NCBI GenBank assembly: GCA_031263945.1
Contig: JAISEW010000199.1
Location: 1 to 5,139, forward strand
Source of the DNA: Gracilibacteraceae bacterium
Lineage (GTDB): Bacteria; Bacillota; Desulfitobacteriia; Desulfitobacteriales; Syntrophobotulaceae
Length of the DNA: 5,139 nucleotides
Direction: 5' to 3'
In this document: positions 1 to 5,139 of the stretch, one piece after another
Layout: every line of letters begins with the position of its first letter
Numbering within the stretch: position 1 is the first letter of the stretch
The notes under the pieces: generated by a model
The model's database searches: none
What the model was told of the DNA's origin: nothing
What the model saw: only the letters and a program-made list of their open reading frames with translations
Program-made: the position numbers and the translations under genes

Positions 1-352
1 CGAGGATCTGGCCGCCCGCTATATCCTTAAAAGCCGCCGATATGCGCCGCACAACCCGCATCGCCTCGGTATTTACCGCGTTGGTGTAATAATTTCTCGC
101 GAGGGTGGAACGATAGGCCCGCAGCAAAAAAACCGCCTCCTCCGGCGATCCCTCACACTGCTTGAGCGCGAGTGCGGCGTATGTCTTCGAGTATAATCCC
201 GCCTCGCTCATCACCCGATCCACGAGCAGCGACAGCTTGTTCTCAATCGCCTCGGTCTCAACGTCCTTGTCCGTGCCGCTTCTGTAAAAATCGAGCAGCC
301 GGATGCTCTCCTCGATGGCCTCCCTGCCCCCCGATACCGCGACATAGGCCAT
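1..352 (-). CDS. phnI: PhnI, carbon-phosphorus lyase core subunit (N-terminal 117 residues, cut by window edge)
   Basis: PhnI is the subunit of the cytoplasmic C-P lyase core complex (PhnG-H-I-J) with nucleosidase activity; with PhnG, PhnH and PhnL it exchanges the adenine of ATP for a phosphonate. The visible part closely follows the E. coli N-terminus as I remember it: MAYVAVSGG at the start, LLVDRVMSEAG at 42-52, LALKQ at 61-65, EAVFLLRAYRSTLA at 72-85, and RRISAAFKDIAGGQ at 102-115. E. coli PhnI has about 354 residues, so roughly a third is here and the catalytic part lies outside. The ATG at 352 matches the family start. It is preceded by GGAGG (362-366, 9 nt spacing) and GGAG (357-360, 4 nt), both inside the end of phnH, whose stop is 1 nt away. 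No frameshift is seen. The gene is open at the left edge because the window ends, not because it is broken. Confidence 0.95.
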   Translation of the reverse strand, partial: MAYVAVSGGREAIEESIRLLDFYRSGTDKDVETEAIENKLSLLVDRVMSEAGLYSKTYAALALKQCEGSPEEAVFLLRAYRSTLARNYYTNAVNTEAMRVVRRISAAFKDIAGGQIL

Positions 353-353
353 T

Positions 354-941
354 TTACTCCGCCTCCATCCGCGTCAGGCGCGGAATAGCGAGAAGTTCGC
401 CATTATCCGAGAGGAAGAACATATCGATCCCGCACGGATATTCATAATTTTGCCCGTCGCGCAAAGCGGCGGCGTATACGGCCGTCCGCGTCACATGGAC
501 CGTCACGCGGCCCTCTATGCCCGGCCCGGACACTTTCATCGGGACGGAGGGAACGCCCTCATTTCGGATTATCGCTGTCGCGCTTCTGTGCGGATCGGAG
601 AGGGTTCCGCATTTCATGTTCTCTATCGCGTCTTTAATATCGTCTAGGTGACTGACGAAGACAAAATCCGCCGTTTCTATTTCCCCTTTCTTCGCGAGGG
701 TCAGTGACGCTATCTCGCCGGACAGCGCGTCATTCCCGCAGGTGTTGAAGCTGACCTCGTTGTCGAGCAGAGTCATCGCCACTGCTAACATCGCGGGGCG
801 GACGCCGGACAGTTTGGCCGCGTATTCGCCTATGCCGACAGTCCTCGCGGGATTTGACACAGCTTCGAGGATGAGCCGGAATACCCTCTGGCTGTCAAAT
901 ACGGCGTCGAAGCTATGCTTTTTTGAAAGAGTTGAGATCAT
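354..941 (-). CDS. phnH: PhnH, carbon-phosphorus lyase subunit
   Basis: PhnH is a subunit of the C-P lyase core complex and is required, with PhnG, PhnI and PhnL, for forming the ribose triphosphate alkylphosphonate intermediate. From the ATG at 941 it has 195 residues, against about 194 in E. coli. Family landmarks are FDSQRVFRLILEAVSNPART at 15-34, TLLDNEVSF at 57-65, GTLSDPHRSAT at 112-122, VSGPGI at 137-142, and a C-terminal YPCGID...LLAIPRLT at 168-190 that resembles the E. coli ending (FPLGID...LLAIPRTT). The frame is open up to an ATG at 968, but 941 is preferred: AGGAGG at 948-953 sits 6 nt upstream, the length matches the family, and the extra nine residues look unlike PhnH. The 941 start lies inside phnG (29 nt overlap), so translation of the two is probably coupled. 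Confidence 0.95.
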   Translation of the reverse strand: MISTLSKKHSFDAVFDSQRVFRLILEAVSNPARTVGIGEYAAKLSGVRPAMLAVAMTLLDNEVSFNTCGNDALSGEIASLTLAKKGEIETADFVFVSHLDDIKDAIENMKCGTLSDPHRSATAIIRNEGVPSVPMKVSGPGIEGRVTVHVTRTAVYAAALRDGQNYEYPCGIDMFFLSDNGELLAIPRLTRMEAE

Positions 942-1368
942 CGGGCGCCTCCTGATCCATGGATTCAAAGTCCACCATCGTCCTCAAAAACAGGGCGTTT
1001 TCCCGCATCGCCCTCTCATTTTGACCAATTTCGAGCGCGAGCAGCGTCTCCATGCCCCTGAAAACGCCTCCGTTGACCGCCGCGTCGATAATGGCCATGT
1101 CGAGGGTCTTTCCGGCGTCGTCGCCCATCACGACGGCGACTCCGCGCGCGCCGTCAATTTCCACAACCGCCTCGCATACGATGACCTCACCGATGTAAAA
1201 CAGGCTTTGCCTGACGGGCTCGCGCATTTTGATCATGGCCAAAGTCTTTCCCGGCGCCTTCACGATGACAGGGCGATGTCTCCTCCGTATATCGGCGGCC
1301 ATCGCCGCCACGTCCCGCCCGTCCGCTTTTGCCAATATTTTGGTCAGCCGTCTTTTATCCACAATCAT
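913..1368 (-). CDS. phnG: PhnG, carbon-phosphorus lyase subunit
   Basis: PhnG is a small subunit of the cytoplasmic C-P lyase core complex. At 151 residues it matches the family length (about 150 in E. coli). Recognisable parts are LAKADGRDVAAMAADI at 12-27, FYIGEVIVCEAVVEIDG at 57-73, the conserved segment GVAVVMGDDAGKTLDMAIIDA at 76-96 (E. coli has a related GYSWVQGRDKQHAERCALIDA) and VDFESMD at 132-138 (E. coli VDFFTM). The ATG at 1368 overlaps the TGA stop of the upstream phnE copy by 4 nt (ATGA), a classic coupling arrangement. The Shine-Dalgarno is weak (GCGGGA about 6 nt upstream), which fits translation relying on ribosomes finishing phnE. The last 29 nt overlap phnH. There is no sign of the PhnG-PhnH fusions reported in some lineages. 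Confidence 0.93.
   Translation of the reverse strand: MIVDKRRLTKILAKADGRDVAAMAADIRRRHRPVIVKAPGKTLAMIKMREPVRQSLFYIGEVIVCEAVVEIDGARGVAVVMGDDAGKTLDMAIIDAAVNGGVFRGMETLLALEIGQNERAMRENALFLRTMVDFESMDQEAPDDLNSFKKA
948..953 (-). promoter_or_regulatory. Ribosome binding site of phnH, inside phnG
   Basis: On the minus strand this reads AGGAGG, a full match to the core Shine-Dalgarno sequence, 6 nt before the ATG at 941. It lies within the last codons of phnG and decides the phnH start in favour of 941 over the upstream in-frame ATG at 968, which has only a weak GGTGG-like sequence before it. Confidence 0.8.
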
Positions 1369-2237
1369 CTGATTCCCGCTTTGATTCTCGTCGCGGCGGC
1401 TTCCAGTAAAATCACCGCTGCGACGACGACGTATGTGATAAACCCAAGCTCCCGCAGGTCGAAGTAGTGGCTGCCGGCCATGTACAGGTCAAAACCGATA
1501 CCGCCCGCCCCGGCGGCCGCCCCTATCGCGATCGCGGTGGTAAAGTTGATCTCGAGCCGGAGGAACGTCCACGCCGTCATATGGCTCATCGACGATGGGA
1601 CAATCGCTTGAAAGACGATCTGCCAGAAACCGGCGCCGACAGCGGACAGCGCCTCGATCGCGCCGCCGTCCACTTCCTCGATGGATTCGGCGTACGCCTT
1701 TATCAGATAACCGGCGCTGTGAAAGGTGAGGCCGGCGACGGCGGCGACGCTCCCTAAGCCGGCCGCCACGGTGAAAATGAGAACCCATAAAATCGTGGGC
1801 ACGGCCCTGATGAAAGCGACGGCGCTTTTTATAACATTGGCCGCTATGGGGTTTGCGATGTTTTTCGCGCACAAAAGAGCGCCGAAGAAGGCGATGACGG
1901 CTCCAAAGATCGTGGAGAGCGCGCCGAGGGAAAATGTCGTAAATAGCGCGGAGAGCGCGCCGGGCAAGGTGTTGTATTTCAAGCGCGGAGAGCCGAACAG
2001 CACCTTGGCGTTACTGGCGGTGCTGGAAACAGCCTCGGCGAAGTTTATGTTTTTATAGTCGAATGTCAAAAAACCGTATACGGTCAGTCCGGCCAGGATG
2101 AGGACCGTGAGATTTATCGCGATTCCGCTCTTGGACATCGCCGCCGTTTTGATCTTGCCTCCGCGGGATTTCCGCATATATTTATGCAGGTCAAGGGAGA
2201 CGGGCGCCTGTTCCGCAATGGCGAGTTTGCTCATCAC
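1365..2237 (-). CDS. phnE: Phosphonate ABC transporter permease, second PhnE
   Basis: Inner-membrane permease subunit of the phosphonate importer. About 290 residues; strongly hydrophobic with a basic cytoplasmic N-terminal tail of about 38 residues, a first membrane segment near 39-58, others near 95-125, 133-160 and 163-182, and a last near 265-282. RAVPTILWVLIF at 144-155 matches the PhnE pattern R-x-x-P-x-x-x-W. The ABC-permease EAA loop is at about 195-214 (EALSAVGAGFWQIVFQAIVP), the expected contact with PhnC. The start is ambiguous: a GTG at 2237, or the next codon, an ATG at 2234, whose A is shared with the TGA stop of the first phnE. A good AAAGGTGAT (2241-2249) serves both. Its 3' end overlaps phnG by 4 nt. 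Outside the EAA loop it differs markedly from the preceding PhnE, suggesting a heterodimeric channel. Confidence 0.93.
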   Translation of the reverse strand: MMSKLAIAEQAPVSLDLHKYMRKSRGGKIKTAAMSKSGIAINLTVLILAGLTVYGFLTFDYKNINFAEAVSSTASNAKVLFGSPRLKYNTLPGALSALFTTFSLGALSTIFGAVIAFFGALLCAKNIANPIAANVIKSAVAFIRAVPTILWVLIFTVAAGLGSVAAVAGLTFHSAGYLIKAYAESIEEVDGGAIEALSAVGAGFWQIVFQAIVPSSMSHMTAWTFLRLEINFTTAIAIGAAAGAGGIGFDLYMAGSHYFDLRELGFITYVVVAAVILLEAAATRIKAGIR

Positions 2238-3058
2238 ATTATCACCTTTCTGATTTGATTGGATATTATCTCGATGGCAATGACCAATATCACAATTGAA
2301 ATGACGACCATGCTCGCCGAGCCGTAGTCCATCCGCTTGTAATACAGGTCGAACATGGCGCCTATGCCCGTGGCCGTGAGCACGCCAATCAGGGTGGAAT
2401 TTCTGATGTTTGTCTCAATCATATACAAAACCCACGAAACTATCTCCGGCATAGAGCACGGGACGATGCCCTGAAACACCGTCTGCAAATAGGTCGCGCC
2501 GGTGGCGTACAGCGCTTCGACACAGGCATCGCACACCTCGTCGATCGTCTCTATAAATGTGCGGGTCAGCATACCGAATGTCGCGAAGAACAGGGCGAAA
2601 AACCCTGTCAGGATGTTTTGCCCGAATGAAAAAAGCAGGAGCATCGCCCAAACCACATCCGGCACGTTTCTGAAAAGCGCGGCGACAACTCTCACCGCCC
2701 TCGCTATCTGAGGTTTGGTTTTGGTTGTTCTCGTGCCGGGCAGGCTGAAGAAAAAAGCGCAGATACCGGCGCACACCGTGACGGCAACCGACACGAGCGC
2801 CGTCTCCGTCAATTTTCTTAAAATATTGGGCAGCCGCGACAGGGCCCTTCCGTCCGGGACTAAATTTTTGGCGATCCATATGATCGCCGCGGGTACCGAC
2901 TCAAAACCGCCGATTACGTCATAATGGGTCACGGCGGAGGAAATCGCGAAAACAGCCATTACCCCAAGTGAAGCCAGTGTAAATGTCCGTTTTCTTTTGA
3001 CAAACACGGATGTTTGATTTTGCGGTCTTGCGGCCTCTTCCATATACTCACCCGACAT
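2234..3058 (-). CDS. phnE: Phosphonate ABC transporter permease, first PhnE
   Basis: Integral membrane subunit that forms the phosphonate translocation path with its neighbour. 274 residues. The basic N-terminal KRKR at 21-24 is followed by membrane segments near 26-44, 84-106, 120-145, 148-165 and a final one near 248-266. RNVPDVVWAMLLLF at 130-143 is the PhnE-type R-x-x-P-x-x-x-W element, and the EAA loop EALYATGATYLQTVFQGIVP at 181-200 would dock PhnC. The ATG at 3058 overlaps the phnC stop by 11 nt with little Shine-Dalgarno signal. An ATG five codons in, at 3043, starts 4 nt after the phnC stop and has GGGTGAG just upstream, so it is a reasonable alternative start. The stop is joined to the second phnE start (GTGATGA). 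Order and spacing mark it as part of the D-C-E-E transporter. Confidence 0.93.
   Translation of the reverse strand: MSGEYMEEAARPQNQTSVFVKRKRTFTLASLGVMAVFAISSAVTHYDVIGGFESVPAAIIWIAKNLVPDGRALSRLPNILRKLTETALVSVAVTVCAGICAFFFSLPGTRTTKTKPQIARAVRVVAALFRNVPDVVWAMLLLFSFGQNILTGFFALFFATFGMLTRTFIETIDEVCDACVEALYATGATYLQTVFQGIVPCSMPEIVSWVLYMIETNIRNSTLIGVLTATGIGAMFDLYYKRMDYGSASMVVISIVILVIAIEIISNQIRKVIM
2241..2249 (-). promoter_or_regulatory. Ribosome binding site of the second phnE, inside the first phnE
   Basis: The minus strand reads AAAGGTGAT, complementary to the 16S rRNA tail through its AGGTGAT part. It lies in the final codons of the upstream permease gene. From the AGG it is 7 nt to the GTG at 2237 and 10 nt to the ATG at 2234, so it does not settle which codon is used; the difference is one residue. 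Confidence 0.7.
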
Positions 3059-3818
3059 CTGTGATCAGCTCGCCCTCGTTCGATTGATAAATTTCGTGAA
3101 TTTTGGATTTAGTCAATTGACCGGGCGCGCCGTCATAAACAACCCGCCCCGACGTGATGCCGATGATCCGCTTGGAATACTTCACCGCGACATCGACCTG
3201 ATGCAGATTAAAGATACAGGTTATCCTCATATTTTTATTGATTCCGCTCAGATGATCCATGATGACCTTCGACGAACTGGGGTCCAAAGACGCGATCGGT
3301 TCGTCGCATAAAATCAGCCTCGGCTCCTGCATGAGGGAGCGGGCGATGCCCACGCGCTGCTTCTGCCCGCCGGACAGCTCGTCGCATCGTTTATACGCCT
3401 GCTCCGTAAGGCCCAGTTTTGATAAAATCCGAAACGCGTTCTCCTTCTCCCGCTCCGAATAATATCCCGCGGCGCCGAGGATGGCTGACTTATGCCCCAA
3501 TCGCCCGTGCAGCACATTTTCGATCACGCTGAGCCTGTCGACGAGGTTATAATGTTGAAAAATCATGCCGATCTTCTTGCGGACCTGACGAATCTCCTTC
3601 TTGCCGGCCCTGTTGATGTCGTGTCCGTCGAAAAATATTTCACCCCGCGTCGCATCGACAAGCCTGTTGATGCAACGCAGGATGGTTGATTTACCGGAGC
3701 CGGACGGGCCGATGATGGAGACGAATTCGCCCTCGTCCACCGAGAAGGAAACATCGGTCAGCGCGTGCGTCATTTTATCGTATGTTTTGCTCACGCTTCG
3801 GAACTCTAAAATGGCCAT
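3048..3818 (-). CDS. phnC: PhnC, phosphonate ABC transporter ATP-binding protein
   Basis: Cytoplasmic ATPase that powers phosphonate import through the two PhnE subunits. From the ATG at 3818 it has 256 residues, a normal PhnC length. All ABC motifs are intact: Walker A GPSGSGKST at 37-45, Q-loop MIFQHYNLV with Q88, signature LSGGQ at 148-152, Walker B LILCDEP at 168-174, D-loop SLDP at 177-180, and switch histidine H206 in NLHQVD. IFQxxNLVxRLSVxENVLxGRLG, DEPIASLDP and LHQVDVA are typical of PhnC within the ABC ATPases. The frame stays open to an ATG at 3893 inside phnD, but the extra 25 residues do not resemble the family, while MAILEFRSVSKTY is a standard ABC start. The Shine-Dalgarno at 3818 is poor (TTGAGCGC), so the start rests on homology. 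The phnD-phnC gap is 28 nt, the largest inside the operon. Confidence 0.95.
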   Translation of the reverse strand: MAILEFRSVSKTYDKMTHALTDVSFSVDEGEFVSIIGPSGSGKSTILRCINRLVDATRGEIFFDGHDINRAGKKEIRQVRKKIGMIFQHYNLVDRLSVIENVLHGRLGHKSAILGAAGYYSEREKENAFRILSKLGLTEQAYKRCDELSGGQKQRVGIARSLMQEPRLILCDEPIASLDPSSSKVIMDHLSGINKNMRITCIFNLHQVDVAVKYSKRIIGITSGRVVYDGAPGQLTKSKIHEIYQSNEGELITDVG

Positions 3819-3846
3819 GCGCTCAAGATGTTTCTCAAAAATGCCT

Positions 3847-4890
3847 TCACATATTCCGATAAGGATCGTACCAGGAATCATCCACGCGGACATAACCCTT
3901 GCTGGAGGAGGTTTTATACAACCCTACTGCGCCCCCCGCGCCCGCGTCGTCATAGAATAGTATCTTGTTATTCGCTACTTCGTCCGAGGTGAACAGGGCG
4001 CGGACAGCTTCTATTTCGGCGTCGCTTAAATTTCTGGGATTATAGGCGTTCGGCCCGTTGAAGACGGGCGTGCACGAGATGACGGCAAATTCCTTCCCCG
4101 CGTGCTGGCCGAACGGGGCGTCAGCGCCCGTCTTGACGCCATATACTGCGCCGACCGTGTTTTCCTGGCCGGATTTAAGCTCGATGTAGGGCGCGAGTTC
4201 GATGTCGCAGAACGCCGCGACGTCGACATTGCCGCTGACTAAGTTGACCGCGGAGCCCTGGTGCGAGCCGCCGAAAAACACTTCCTTGAAGAATTTCCCG
4301 TCGGGGAGCAGATCATCCTCGTTCAGCTTGTCGTTTGCGAAGTGCGAGACGATCGCGGAGGTGGGCACCCTGAAGCCCGAGGTGGAGCTGTTTGAGACAA
4401 ATGACATCTTTTTGCCCTTTATATTGTCGATGGAATAAGCGCCGCCGGTCCTGTAACTATTCGCGCTTCCGGTGTTCACGCAGAGCCAGGAAAAATATTT
4501 TGCCTCGTCGAGTTTGCCGTTTTGGTCGCCGTTGACGAACAGAACGCCGACCCGCGGATTTCTGTTTTGCGCCTCTATATATCCGACGGCGCCCATTGCC
4601 ATGGCAATATCCGCCGCGCCGCTCGATATCGACTCGATGGCGATCGTATACTCGGTGGTCAGTTTGTGCTCGACCTTCCTTCCGGTTGCCCGCTCGATGA
4701 GCCTGCCGACCTCCGCGCGCACCTCATCGTGGGTGTTTGACGATTCGTTCGGATACCAGACGACATTGACCGGCTTGGCGTCAGCGGCGGGACTGTTCGC
4801 CGCGCCGAAACCGTGTCCGGCCATCCCCGCCGCCATGACAGCGGCAAACAGGAGCGCTGTGACTGTTTTGAGAAGCTTGTGATCTTGCAT
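3847..4890 (-). CDS. phnD: PhnD, phosphonate ABC transporter substrate-binding protein
   Basis: Extracytoplasmic binding protein that delivers phosphonate, and perhaps related phosphorus oxyanions, to the PhnC-PhnE importer. 347 residues. Residues 1-30 are a signal peptide: basic HKLLK, a hydrophobic stretch 9-24, then GFGA-A as a likely signal peptidase I site. There is no lipobox cysteine. The mature part follows the PhnD two-lobe pattern: NVVWYPNES at 42-50, IESISSGAADIAMAMG at 85-100, SNSSTSGFRVPTSAIV at 166-181, GGSHQGSAVNLVSGNVDVAAFCD at 207-229. By comparison with E. coli PhnD, the S-T of the NSST element (near 169-170) and H210 should bind the phosphonate oxygens, and Y46, Y81 or Y104 and D229 are candidates for the organic side. 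The ATG at 4890 has AAGGTGAG (4897-4904) 6 nt upstream. First gene of the operon. Ligand specificity cannot be read from the sequence. Confidence 0.93.
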   Translation of the reverse strand: MQDHKLLKTVTALLFAAVMAAGMAGHGFGAANSPAADAKPVNVVWYPNESSNTHDEVRAEVGRLIERATGRKVEHKLTTEYTIAIESISSGAADIAMAMGAVGYIEAQNRNPRVGVLFVNGDQNGKLDEAKYFSWLCVNTGSANSYRTGGAYSIDNIKGKKMSFVSNSSTSGFRVPTSAIVSHFANDKLNEDDLLPDGKFFKEVFFGGSHQGSAVNLVSGNVDVAAFCDIELAPYIELKSGQENTVGAVYGVKTGADAPFGQHAGKEFAVISCTPVFNGPNAYNPRNLSDAEIEAVRALFTSDEVANNKILFYDDAGAGGAVGLYKTSSSKGYVRVDDSWYDPYRNM

Positions 4891-4896
4891 GGTTTT

Positions 4897-4904
4897 CTCA
4901 CCTT
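4897..4904 (-). promoter_or_regulatory. Ribosome binding site of phnD, overlapping the stop of a possible leader ORF
   Basis: The minus strand reads AAGGTGAG, 6 nt before the phnD ATG at 4890. The first two A bases also form the TAA stop (4903-4905) of the 34-codon ORF upstream, so a ribosome ending that ORF would sit on the phnD initiation site. Confidence 0.65.
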
Positions 4905-5007
4905 ACCCTCTTTTGATTTGCTGGCGTCGTACCGCCGCCATAAGAGTGTAGGTTTTATATGTAACAATTAATTGAATGATTCGTGTCTCTTGTGTAAAAT
5001 CGGCCAT
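4903..5007 (-). CDS. Possible 34-residue leader peptide upstream of phnD
   Basis: Unrecognised small ORF running from an ATG at 5007 to TAA at 4903-4905, 12 nt before the phnD start. The peptide starts MADFTQETRIIQLIV, continues with TYKTYTLMAAV and ends basic (RRQQIKRG). In favour: GGAGA at 5014-5018 places GGAG 7 nt before the ATG, the ORF lies downstream of the predicted promoter, and its stop falls inside the phnD ribosome binding site, which would couple translation. Against: the length is within chance expectation, the region is AT-rich, it overlaps the CAATTAATTG palindrome, and I know no homologue. It has no signal peptide, no obvious membrane segment and no run of one amino acid as in classic attenuator leaders. 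It could simply be untranslated leader. Confidence 0.3.
   Translation of the reverse strand: MADFTQETRIIQLIVTYKTYTLMAAVRRQQIKRG
4965..4974. repeat. Perfect 10-bp palindrome in the phnD leader
   Basis: CAATTAATTG is self-complementary and lies about 75 bp before the phnD ATG, downstream of the predicted promoter and within the possible leader ORF. Being purely AT-rich apart from the end bases, it could be chance in this low-G+C stretch, or a binding site for a dimeric regulator. It is too AT-rich and loopless to act as a terminator hairpin. Confidence 0.25.
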
Positions 5008-5037
5008 CTGCGTTCTCCATCTGTTAAGATACTCCCC

Positions 5038-5067
5038 ATAATATGCTTGATATCAAGTCGCTATCAA
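5038..5067 (-). promoter_or_regulatory. Candidate sigma-70-type promoter of the phn operon
   Basis: On the minus strand, TTGATA (5062-5067) resembles the -35 box TTGACA at five of six bases, and TATTAT (5038-5043) resembles the -10 box TATAAT at five of six, with an 18-nt spacer. Transcription would begin near 5030, giving a leader of about 140 nt before phnD. The spacer contains the palindrome CTTGATATCAAG. No clear PhoB box (paired CTGTCAT) was found. This is a consensus match by eye; other AT-rich hexamers nearer phnD (TATAAA, TACACT) lack a good -35 partner. Confidence 0.45.
5046..5057. repeat. Perfect 12-bp palindrome, candidate operator inside the promoter spacer
   Basis: CTTGATATCAAG reads the same on both strands and sits between the proposed -35 and -10 boxes, where a bound repressor would block RNA polymerase. 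Its left half TTGATA also repeats the proposed -35 hexamer one helical turn (11 bp) away (5051-5056 and 5062-5067). The position suggests an operator; the protein that would bind it is unknown and no regulator gene is in the window. Confidence 0.4.
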
Positions 5068-5137
5068 AGGACCGTTTTTGATGTGACTGAGTGCCTCACC
5101 CGCGGTGCTTAAAATTTTTACCCTTTAGGCCTTTGAT
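5063..5137. repeat. Inverted 8-bp repeat ATCAAAGG / CCTTTGAT upstream of the operon
   Basis: ATCAAAGG at 5063-5070 and CCTTTGAT at 5130-5137 are exact inverted copies separated by 59 bp. A partial third copy, TTTGAT, is at 5077-5082 and makes a closer imperfect pair with the first. The right arm is only 2 bp from the window end, so the repeat may continue. The left arm overlaps the proposed -35 box. These could be spaced regulator sites upstream of the promoter, but an 8-bp match in AT-rich DNA may be chance. The rest of 5071-5139 shows no gene. Confidence 0.25.
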
Positions 5138-5139
5138 TC

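Noticed and set aside
742..1467. A 241-codon plus-strand open frame across phnG and phnH
   Set aside because: It is antisense to two genes with clear family matches. Its translation resembles no protein I know and has low-complexity His/Arg-rich stretches typical of the opposite strand of G+C-rich coding DNA.
3819..3893. A 25-residue N-terminal extension of PhnC from the ATG at 3893
   Set aside because: The extra residues do not fit ABC ATPases, would overlap phnD by 47 nt, and leave the normal start MAILEFRSVSKTY inside the protein.
3601..3960. A 119-codon plus-strand open frame opposite phnC and the phnD end
   Set aside because: It is the antisense shadow of the conserved Walker A region of phnC and has no convincing ribosome binding site or homology.
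4472..4882. A 136-codon plus-strand open frame opposite phnD
   Set aside because: It lies wholly antisense to phnD; the apparent hydrophobic end is the reverse of the PhnD signal peptide.
4961..5027. TTAACA/TTACA-like repeats in the leader as a Gram-positive PhoP box
   Set aside because: The copies are about 30 bp apart instead of one helical turn and lie downstream of the predicted promoter.
4968..5039. A 23-codon minus-strand ORF (MGSILTDGERRW...) upstream of phnD
   Set aside because: Its ATG overlaps the proposed -10 box, so it would not be on the transcript, and it has no ribosome binding site.
5097..5120. A small hairpin CACC-CGC-GGTG followed by an A/T run, as a possible plus-strand terminator
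   Set aside because: The stem is only 4 bp and the T run comes after CTTAAAA, not directly after the stem; no plus-strand gene is present to end here.

Overview
The window carries one minus-strand operon for phosphonate uptake and breakdown. It reads from right to left: phnD, phnC, phnE, a second phnE, phnG, phnH, and the first third of phnI, which runs off the left edge. Seven genes cover about 4890 down to 1. The only unassigned stretch is the leader at 4891-5139. All other long open frames in the window lie antisense to, or out of frame with, these genes.

Layout. Positions 4891-5139 are AT-richer than the genes and hold a plausible sigma-70-type promoter, two perfect palindromes and a possible 34-codon leader ORF that ends inside the phnD ribosome binding site. 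PhnD (3847-4890) is the exported binding protein, PhnC (3048-3818) the ATPase, and two different PhnE proteins (2234-3058 and 1365-2237) the membrane channel. PhnG (913-1368), PhnH (354-941) and PhnI (1-352, partial) are subunits of the carbon-phosphorus lyase core complex. Junctions are very tight: 28 nt between phnD and phnC, and overlaps or a 1-nt gap everywhere else. This suggests one transcript with coupled translation.

How the genes work together. From knowledge of these families, PhnD captures phosphonate outside the cytoplasmic membrane and PhnC plus the two PhnE subunits import it. PhnG, PhnH and PhnI, together with PhnL, then replace the adenine of ATP with the phosphonate to make a ribose triphosphate alkylphosphonate. 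PhnJ and later enzymes, expected beyond the left edge but not visible here, would break the C-P bond.

Organism. This is a bacterium with moderately high G+C coding sequence. The unfused phnG and phnH, two tandem phnE genes and the order D-C-E-E-G-H-I differ from the E. coli order (C-D-E-F-G-H-I), and no phnF regulator lies between transport and lyase genes. PhnD has an ordinary signal peptide without a lipobox cysteine, which fits a two-membrane cell better than a typical Gram-positive. The phylum cannot be fixed from this window.

Novelty. The system itself is known. The less expected parts are the leader region (palindrome inside the promoter spacer, candidate leader peptide), the clearly divergent PhnE pair and the non-lipoprotein PhnD.
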